From contig JACQLN010000002.1 in the NCBI GenBank assembly GCA_016204035.1, positions 1-9,922 on the forward strand: a stretch of DNA of 9,922 nucleotides, in the 5' to 3' direction. This DNA comes from Parcubacteria group bacterium. Its GTDB lineage: Bacteria > Patescibacteriota > Minisyncoccia > JACQLN01. The notes below the pieces were generated by a model. The model saw nothing but the letters and a program-made list of their open reading frames with translations. It was not told the origin of the DNA and made no database searches. The position numbers were made by a program, and so were the translations under genes. Shown here one piece after another: positions 4,920 to 9,922 of this stretch (position 1 is the first letter of the stretch; each line of letters opens with the position of its first letter).

Positions 4920-4952
4920 TATCCGATACTATCGGATAGGTGTATTTTAGCA
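4920..4952 (-). promoter_or_regulatory. Extended -10 promoter with overlapping palindromic operator-like site
   Basis: On the minus strand TGCTAAAAT (4952-4944) is an extended -10 element, with TTGATT upstream at a short 14-nt spacing. The expected start falls in a perfect inverted repeat, TATCCGAT-act-ATCGGATA (4920-4938), about 42-60 bp before the ligase-like start codon. The palindrome could be an operator or just another dispersed repeat. Confidence 0.45.
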
Positions 4953-5041
4953 TTTATTATTAAAATCAACGCTATGTGGATTATTTTCTAAAATTATTGG
5001 CTGGAAACCGTAACTATGTCGCATAATGAAAATAATTATGG

Positions 5042-5085
5042 CTGGCGCAGCCACGTTTGAACTGGCGCAGCCACGTTTGACGTGG
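5042..5085. repeat. 20-bp tandem duplication ending in a CCACGTTTGACGTGG palindrome
   Basis: CTGGCGCAGCCACGTTTGA occurs at 5042-5060 and again at 5062-5080. The second copy continues into CGTGG, completing the palindrome at 5070-5085. GCTGCGCCAGC forms a smaller hairpin on the minus strand. The remainder of 4879-5170 is AT-rich and holds no supported gene. Confidence 0.75.
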
Positions 5086-5170
5086 AGCAGGAGAATAATA
5101 ACTTCCAAAGTCGCATAATATATAAATTAAATAATAAAAAGATAACATTCATAAAAGTTGATAAAGATTA

Positions 5171-5740
5171 TTAATTCCAACCTTTCGCTTTAAGATATAC
5201 TTCATGCTCTTTTCTAAATACGGCTTCTTTTTGGTTTTGAATTCTAATCCTTTCTGTCGCCGATAGGGTTTTTTCTTTCCTCATCTTTTCTAACAAGGAG
5301 CTTTGTAGCTTATCCAACAGAAAATTCAGTTCTTTGGCCCGGAGTTTTAGTTGGAGGTAAAGGGGCAAATGGGTATTAAGGGGGTAAAATGGGATTTTTT
5401 CTATATCACCGCCGTGCTCTGCCGCATTTATCCCTTTTAACCCCTTTCCCCCATATATCCCTTTTATTATATCCGTGCAATCCGCTTCCAACTCGGCATT
5501 AGAAGCTATGGCAAAACCTAAAAACTGATAATACTCATTAGTGGAATTTCTTTTCCAGCCTTCTATTATATTCTGCTTGGTGGATCTGGCTGACCTTTCC
5601 ATCTGATCGGCCAACTCGGCTAATGTTTTGTGCCGCGAGAAAGTTTTAACAAAATCCGCCAAAGCTATTTGCAGTTCTTCGGCTTTTTTATATACCAATA
5701 AATTTCTATATCCGTATGGATTTCGCGGTGGCTTGATCAT
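5171..5740 (-). CDS. Four-helix-bundle protein of the 23S rRNA intervening-sequence (IVP) family
   Basis: This 189-aa protein shows the family hallmarks: YRNLLVYKKAEELQ (11-24) opening helix 1, LADQMERSARSTKQNIIEG (43-61), and NEYYQFLGFAIASNAELEAD (68-87). Such proteins were first found inside bacterial 23S rRNA intervening sequences but are common elsewhere; a molecular role is not established. It is longer than the usual 115-130 aa: residues 93-129 are encoded by a purine-run inverted repeat, and a charged helical tail (151-189) follows. The ATG at 5740 overlaps the stop of a nine-codon mini-ORF. It begins 39 nt after the S74 gene stop, so the two may be cotranscribed. The family is frequent in CPR genomes. 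Confidence 0.85.
   Translation of the reverse strand: MIKPPRNPYGYRNLLVYKKAEELQIALADFVKTFSRHKTLAELADQMERSARSTKQNIIEGWKRNSTNEYYQFLGFAIASNAELEADCTDIIKGIYGGKGLKGINAAEHGGDIEKIPFYPLNTHLPLYLQLKLRAKELNFLLDKLQSSLLEKMRKEKTLSATERIRIQNQKEAVFRKEHEVYLKAKGWN
5355..5469. repeat. Purine-run inverted repeat inserted in the IVP-family gene
   Basis: On the plus strand, a G-rich arm at 5355-5395 (aaaggggcaaatgggtatta, ggggg, aaatggga) is followed about 35 bp later by a C-rich arm at 5429-5469 (tttatcccttttaacccc, tttcccccatat, atccctttta). The arms are complementary over many of their G/C runs. They encode KGIYGGKGLKGI and then IPFYPLNTHLPLYL. Confidence 0.65.
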
Positions 5741-5766
5741 TTTTTTTCTTGCGCCGTAGACGCCAT
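5737..5766 (-). CDS. Possible nine-codon leader ORF overlapping the IVP-family start
   Basis: ATG at 5766-5764 is preceded by AAGGGG at about 4-nt spacing, the clearest ribosome-binding site in the window. The ORF encodes MASTAQEKK and its TGA overlaps the ATG of the next gene (ATGA), an arrangement typical of translational coupling. It may simply be a chance frame that carries ribosomes to the next start. Confidence 0.3.
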   Translation of the reverse strand: MASTAQEKK

Positions 5767-5779
5767 TTTCCCCTTTTCT

Positions 5780-8700
5780 TTATGGTTCGGGTGGAGTTAC
5801 AACTTCTTCAACCGGAATTGTTTCTTCGATAACAGGTTCGACCGCAACAGTTTCTTCGATCACCGGCTGTTCTTCGGCCACGGGTTCGGTAACGGGTTCA
5901 GTCGTGACGGTTTCTTCGGTCGCAGATGGTGAGGCCTCCGAATCCACCGGAGGTGGAATTATTTCTTCGGTTGGAACGGGTTCAACAGGGGTTTCAACGG
6001 GAGTAATGGGTTCAATGGGCGCAATGGGTTCTGATGAAACGGGAATCTCTTGCGCCGCCGGCGCCATTTCTCCCCCTTGTATCCCATTTCCCCCATTTTC
6101 TTCCGCCCCTTTCTTTCTGGCAATCACCATCCAGTCAAACATGCCGCCTTCGTCGTAGGCGTTGATTTCGCGCACCTCAAAACCAAAACGCGACTTGGCG
6201 TGAACATACAGCGCGCCGTTTAAGCGCGTGGTGGGCGTAACAATAACTTTAATCGGCTCGGTTTCAGAAATTACCGAAGCAAAACTGGAATCAAATTTTA
6301 TTTTGACTCCTGTTAAGGTCTGACCTCCCTCGGAGGTCAGACCTTGGAGCGTGGCCGAACCCGAAGCGATAATTTCATCACGACTGCCTGTAACCCCATA
6401 GGTTCTGTAGGATTTATTGGTTTCGTCTTCCGTCTCTACTTGCAAAACGGTGGAATCGGCCAGCACGGAGTTGGCTAAGGTATAGAGAGAATCTACGAGC
6501 GAAGCGAGATAGGATTTAGCCACGGTAAAAACAACCTTAATGGGATTTGAAAGGGATGAAAGGGGGTTTGATGGGGCCGTAGGCGAAGCCGAAGGTGCTG
6601 AGGGAACCGAAGCATTGGAAAGGGAGAAAAGGGTAGATTTAATGGTAGCCACATCCTGCGTCAGCTGATCTATCTGCACCTGCTGCGCCTTAACGCCGGC
6701 CAGTATAAAGGAAGACAGCTTGTAAATGTCCACGCCTTTGCCGTCTATGCTCAACACCTCCACTGGAGCTTCTTCCGCAATTAAGCCCAATCTCGCCTTG
6801 CCCTTGGTAATTGAATCATTGGAATTTGGATTTTGTTTAGAAATTAGAAATTGGTCATTAGAAATTGTATCGCTGATGTAGTTATATGTAGCTACTCTCG
6901 CGGACTTTATCTTGGCCAGTACATCCATCTCCTCATCGGAGTCAAGATACTCTATATCTTTCTTGGCCGTTCGGGTTGATATATTGATAAAACTCGTGGC
7001 CGCCACATCCCCCATCACCGCCAGCTTATACATCGGCGTGGTGGAACCAATCCCCACATTACCCGAAGCATCAATCACCAAAGAAGGCGTGGAGGTGGGA
7101 GCGGAAACCAAATCAATCCTAGACCCTATGTCCTGCAAAGCCAGAGCCAGCAAAGCCGTCATCCGGTCATATTTTACTCCGTTTAATTTCAACACTCCGT
7201 CCATATCATAATTGTAGCTGGCCAAAAGCGGCGAAACAGCATTCACCTCTTCGGCCACAAAACCCAGATCATGCTTTATGCCCGCCTCTTTGCCTATCCA
7301 GTCATATTCCCGAGGTGTCAGCTGCATTACCGTAGCCAAACCCCCCAAAGACAAATCAACCACATTCTCTTTGAATTGACTCAAAGAGGTGCAGTCGGTT
7401 ATCAAAGACGCTCCCGAAGCGTCCCAGCACAAAGCTTCGGTGTTGGCTGTGGCGAAAGTGGCGTAGATGTCGCCCGCCCCCGCAGCACCAACTACTAATT
7501 TAGCTTCAGTCGGGTCTGTATCCCCGATGCCGACGTTGCCGCCTTCATCAATCCTCATGGCCTCTGCCAATGTGCCGCCATTAGCCGTAGAGAATACCAT
7601 TTCACCGTCCCGATTAGCTCCGGTGACCCAAGTACCGCTATTCGTTTCGACATGAATTGACGCGGCAAGATTAGAGTTGTCAGTGTCATTGCTTGAACCA
7701 TACCAGGAAAGTTGCCCCAGATTAAAACCGCTATTAATCGCAGTTCCTTCCGCAGTGTCACCTCTTCTGTAAAAAATAAGCTCTCTTTTGTCAGTCGCCG
7801 TCGAGGATAAATCCGGTAGCATAATATCGCCAAAAACGTCCAGCTTAACATCTGTAATTGGAGTTAGTTGAGATTGCCCCGGCGCCGTCGTCCCGATGCC
7901 GACGTTGCCGCCGTTATTTATATAACTATCCACATTAGCATTAGCATTAAAATAGATTTTATTACTGCCTCCATCTGCCAAAGAAAGGTATCCGGCATCA
8001 TTTCCAGTCTCTCTTAACCCGCCAAGGAACGTGCCTGCAGAGTTAGTAAGCACTATTCCATTATCACTGCCAGCATTACTAACTTGAAATAAGAACGCCG
8101 GACTCGTCGTCCCGATGCCGACGTTGCCGGAAGAATTGATGACCAATCGCGCGGCTGATGCCGCTTGATCGTATACGAAGAAGTCTTGCGCATCGGCATC
8201 AGCCAATGAACGCCCAATTAAGAATCCTTGTCCCACCGTTGAGCCCGTTGAGCCGGAGAAAAGAACGCCTGACTGGGTTGAACCGCTGATATTTGTATAA
8301 GCAGAACCTGTCTTGGCCAGCGTTAACAAAGCATTTGGCGTCGTGCTCCCGATGCCGACGTTGCCCGATGGAGTTATTCTCATTCTTTCGTTACCAGCTC
8401 CTGCCAGTTGGGTCGAGAACAGCAAAGCAGAATCAGCGGCGGCGTCGTTAGCCCATGTGTTGTTTTTTACCAGTTGGATGAATGATACACCCCTCCTTGT
8501 TGTGCCATCTGTATCTCTGAAAACGCCTCCTATACCAATTCCGGCACTGGCACCAGCATTTGTATTTTCCATTCCAACCATTTGTACCATAGTATTACTA
8601 TTTGCTATCGCCGCAAATGCAACTGAGTCGGATTGTATGGTGGCTTCAGCGGGATTTGAGTAAATCATACCCCTCACATCCAACTTTGCCCCGGGCGCCG

Positions 8701-9922
8701 CCGTCCCGATGCCGACGTTGCCGTCTGTTACTAATAACCCATAATTATTCGTTGCCCCTGTTGCAGAAAAATAACCTGCAATATTTGTAGTTGCGGCACC
8801 TTGCGCTTGAGAAATTGTTCCGTAAACAGTTCCACTTGTCCCAGTTTGTAAAACATTAACAACACCCACCCCAGTTGCCATTGCACCACGAACATCTAAT
8901 CTATGAGATGGCCCCGTCGTCCCGATGCCGACGTTGCCGCCGTCTTGGACTTTGAACACCGTAACGCCATTATCCTGCAAATCCATCAAAGCTCCTGTGG
9001 AGGTTTGGTTTAAGAGGAAAGCGGGAGTGATTGTGGCAAAGCTTACAGATAAACCACCACCAGGCGTGGTGGTGCCAATGCCTACTCCGCCGCCGCCTAA
9101 TATTCTCATCCGTTCCGTGTTATTTGTGGCAAAAACAATCGGGGTATTTGCCGCGTTCCAGACAACTCCAGCATAATTTCCAACACCAAAGCCACTGCCG
9201 GTACTATTATCAAGTCCAGTATAAAAACTTCCTCCAGTATTTCTATACTGGGTAAATGCATATCCAGTTGTACTATCAACTAATATGCGAGGGTCTGTCG
9301 TATTATATAAATGAAGTAATTTAAGCGGCCCCGCCGTCCCAATGCCCACATTTCCCTGTGTCCCCCCAGCTGTACTTGCTCCCACAAACACATTCCCGCC
9401 AATCGCCGTTAACGCCGCCGGACTCGTCGTCCCGATGCCGACGTTGCCGGTACTATCAATTCTCATCCGTTCCGTCAAAACGCTAGGGGCAGCATCGGTA
9501 GCAGTACGGAAGGTGATAACACCAGCAATTCTCGTTTCAGCAACAGTCCCCTCACTAAAGAAATTAATGTCTGCAACACTTCTAAATCCAATTCCATCAT
9601 GTCCCTGGCCTAGAAACCGTCCAACCCTATCACCAGTAGTGATGATTGTTGGTGAAGCAATCGTGCCACGAGAAAACCCACTAATAATTGCGGGCGAACC
9701 ATTTGCCGAAGCCACCGCAGAACGGAAAATGATATCCGATTGAGAGTCTTGCGACGTATGGAGAATACCGCTCGGCGCCGCCGTCCCGATGCCGACGTTG
9801 CCGCCGTCTTGGACTTTGAACACCGTAACGCCGTTATCCTGAACCTCCATCAAGTCCCCCGCTCCTGCCTGATTAAGCAGGAAAGCCGGCGTGGTGGTAT
9901 TGGCGTGGATAGATAGTATAGC
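5780..9922 (-). CDS. Giant GIGT-repeat surface/fibre protein with tandem S74 chaperone domains, 5'-truncated by the window edge
   Basis: The frame is open to the right edge (1380 codons seen); the TTG at 9853 is not a credible start, because in-frame sequence upstream (TTTPAFLLNQAGAGD) repeats an internal unit. Eleven G-N/G-VGIG-x-x-x-P motifs separate diverse segments ending in (E)RMRI. Two S74 intramolecular chaperone domains follow: one has SLSQFKENV (Ser codon 7385-7387, Lys 7370-7372) and GFVAEEVNAVSPLL, the other STRTAKKDI (Ser 6977-6979, Lys 6962-6964) and GLIAEEAPVEVL. S74 domains assist trimer folding and cleave themselves at a Ser with a Lys five residues later; both have that spacing. 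A coiled coil, a beta-rich module (LYVHAKSRFGFEV..FDWMVIARK), and a Pro/Val/Glu/Thr tail follow. It is likely an exported surface fibre; the signal peptide lies outside the window. In-frame palindromes occur at 6060-6115, 6315-6345, 6539-6640 and 6812-6870. Confidence 0.9.
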   Translation of the reverse strand, partial: AILSIHANTTTPAFLLNQAGAGDLMEVQDNGVTVFKVQDGGNVGIGTAAPSGILHTSQDSQSDIIFRSAVASANGSPAIISGFSRGTIASPTIITTGDRVGRFLGQGHDGIGFRSVADINFFSEGTVAETRIAGVITFRTATDAAPSVLTERMRIDSTGNVGIGTTSPAALTAIGGNVFVGASTAGGTQGNVGIGTAGPLKLLHLYNTTDPRILVDSTTGYAFTQYRNTGGSFYTGLDNSTGSGFGVGNYAGVVWNAANTPIVFATNNTERMRILGGGGVGIGTTTPGGGLSVSFATITPAFLLNQTSTGALMDLQDNGVTVFKVQDGGNVGIGTTGPSHRLDVRGAMATGVGVVNVLQTGTSGTVYGTISQAQGAATTNIAGYFSATGATNNYGLLVTDGNVGIGTAAPGAKLDVRGMIYSNPAEATIQSDSVAFAAIANSNTMVQMVGMENTNAGASAGIGIGGVFRDTDGTTRRGVSFIQLVKNNTWANDAAADSALLFSTQLAGAGNERMRITPSGNVGIGSTTPNALLTLAKTGSAYTNISGSTQSGVLFSGSTGSTVGQGFLIGRSLADADAQDFFVYDQAASAARLVINSSGNVGIGTTSPAFLFQVSNAGSDNGIVLTNSAGTFLGGLRETGNDAGYLSLADGGSNKIYFNANANVDSYINNGGNVGIGTTAPGQSQLTPITDVKLDVFGDIMLPDLSSTATDKRELIFYRRGDTAEGTAINSGFNLGQLSWYGSSNDTDNSNLAASIHVETNSGTWVTGANRDGEMVFSTANGGTLAEAMRIDEGGNVGIGDTDPTEAKLVVGAAGAGDIYATFATANTEALCWDASGASLITDCTSLSQFKENVVDLSLGGLATVMQLTPREYDWIGKEAGIKHDLGFVAEEVNAVSPLLASYNYDMDGVLKLNGVKYDRMTALLALALQDIGSRIDLVSAPTSTPSLVIDASGNVGIGSTTPMYKLAVMGDVAATSFINISTRTAKKDIEYLDSDEEMDVLAKIKSARVATYNYISDTISNDQFLISKQNPNSNDSITKGKARLGLIAEEAPVEVLSIDGKGVDIYKLSSFILAGVKAQQVQIDQLTQDVATIKSTLFSLSNASVPSAPSASPTAPSNPLSSLSNPIKVVFTVAKSYLASLVDSLYTLANSVLADSTVLQVETEDETNKSYRTYGVTGSRDEIIASGSATLQGLTSEGGQTLTGVKIKFDSSFASVISETEPIKVIVTPTTRLNGALYVHAKSRFGFEVREINAYDEGGMFDWMVIARKKGAEENGGNGIQGGEMAPAAQEIPVSSEPIAPIEPITPVETPVEPVPTEEIIPPPVDSEASPSATEETVTTEPVTEPVAEEQPVIEETVAVEPVIEETIPVEEVVTPPEP
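6060..6115. repeat. Purine-run repeat in the S74 gene tail
   Basis: The plus strand has tctccccctt, tcccatttcccccatttt and ccgccccttt; further toward the 3' end of the gene the opposite purine bias occurs (gaacccattgcgcccatt on the coding strand). It encodes KKGAEENGGNGIQGGEM around a CGCCGGCGGCG centre. Confidence 0.45.
6315..6345. repeat. 31-bp GGTCTGACC-family hairpin inside the S74 gene
   Basis: AAGGTCTGACCTCC (6315-6328) pairs perfectly over 14 bp with GGAGGTCAGACCTT (6332-6345) around a 3-nt loop. It encodes QGLTSEGGQTLTG. It shares the 12-mer AAGGTCTGACCT with the palindrome in rsmH. Confidence 0.8.
6539..6640. repeat. Purine-run low-complexity repeat in the S74 gene linker
   Basis: The plus strand carries gggatttgaaagggatgaaa, gggggtttgatgggg and ggaaagggagaaaaggg. 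The coding strand therefore reads Ser/Pro/Leu-rich (NPLSSLSNPIK), opposite in strand sense to the Gly/Lys-rich versions elsewhere. Confidence 0.45.
6812..6870. repeat. AT-rich AATTTCTAATGACC-type repeat within the second S74 domain
   Basis: Repeated units of attagaaattgg or tcattagaaattg occur on the plus strand. They encode SNDQFLISKQNPNSND, which interrupts the second chaperone domain between its start (STRTAKKDI) and its GLIAEE motif. Confidence 0.45.
7040..9805. repeat. Array of GIGT-motif DNA repeats in the S74 gene
   Basis: The 18-mer CCCGATGCCGACGTTGCC occurs unchanged, or nearly so, at about 7517, 7893, 8110, 8347, 8705, 8922, 9430 and 9785, with diverged copies near 7048, 9070 and 9337. 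A longer unit including gccgtcttggactttgaaca is shared by 8938 and 9800. Intervening segments differ in length, sequence and base composition. Synonymous sites are conserved within the motif, which suggests recent spread by recombination. Confidence 0.8.

Noticed and set aside
5904..9743. Plus-strand ORFs opposite the S74 gene
   Set aside because: They are antisense shadows with repeated low-complexity peptides and no recognisable domain or start signals.
7040..9805. CRISPR array
   Set aside because: The regularly recurring 18-mer encodes the GNVGIG motif inside one open frame; spacers are long, unequal and coding.
9780..9853. Translation start of the S74 protein at the TTG at 9853
   Set aside because: The same frame continues to the window edge and encodes a copy of an internal repeat, so the real start is outside.

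Overview
The window looks like a chromosome segment from a Candidate Phyla Radiation (Patescibacteria) bacterium, perhaps a Parcubacteria-type lineage. This is inferred from three things: an mraZ-rsmH-ftsL-like cell-division cluster, a very long S74/GIGT-repeat surface protein beside a 23S rRNA IVP-family four-helix-bundle protein, and a high density of short palindromic repeats inside genes. TGA acts as a normal stop, so the Gracilibacteria/SR1 code is not in use. Every supported gene lies on the minus strand and is read from right to left.

Layout from right to left. (1) 9922-5780: a 5'-truncated giant surface/fibre protein with eleven GNVGIG-type repeats, two tandem S74 intramolecular-chaperone domains, a beta-rich module and a Pro/Glu/Val/Thr tail. 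(2) 5740-5171: a 23S rRNA IVP-family protein, probably cotranscribed with the first gene. (3) 4878-2431: an O-antigen-ligase-like membrane protein with a C-terminal TPR region, preceded by an extended -10 promoter with an overlapping palindrome and followed by a hairpin terminator. (4) 2354-1870: a tRNA locus with a good sigma70-type promoter. It contains a complete tRNA-Ala(UGC) lying inside the anticodon-loop insertion of a second, interrupted tRNA; a strong hairpin follows. (5) 1876-1674: a mraZ upstream region with DnaA-box-like sites. (6) 1665-1: mraZ, rsmH and a partial ftsL-like gene.

The most interesting signal is the tRNA locus. The outer tRNA (2309 to 1953) has a perfect 5-bp anticodon stem and a fully paired acceptor stem (six Watson-Crick pairs plus a G3-U70 wobble), but it carries a 68-nt palindromic insertion in the D loop and a roughly 217-nt insertion in the anticodon loop. 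The second insertion has 63-nt imperfect inverted-repeat arms around a whole tRNA-Ala. The arms contain four 17-nt blocks whose 8-9-nt halves pair combinatorially, so they could fold as a pseudoknotted four-way junction.

The second theme is nucleotide-level colonisation of genes by palindromic elements in frame: a 99-bp element with 26-bp inverted repeats in rsmH, GGTCTGACC palindromes in rsmH and the S74 gene, CCACGTTTGACGTGG palindromes in and near the ligase gene, and purine-run inverted repeats in three different proteins. The same DNA motifs recur in coding, intergenic and, for similar hairpins, tRNA contexts. This resembles the logic of Rickettsia palindromic elements, although no relationship is claimed.
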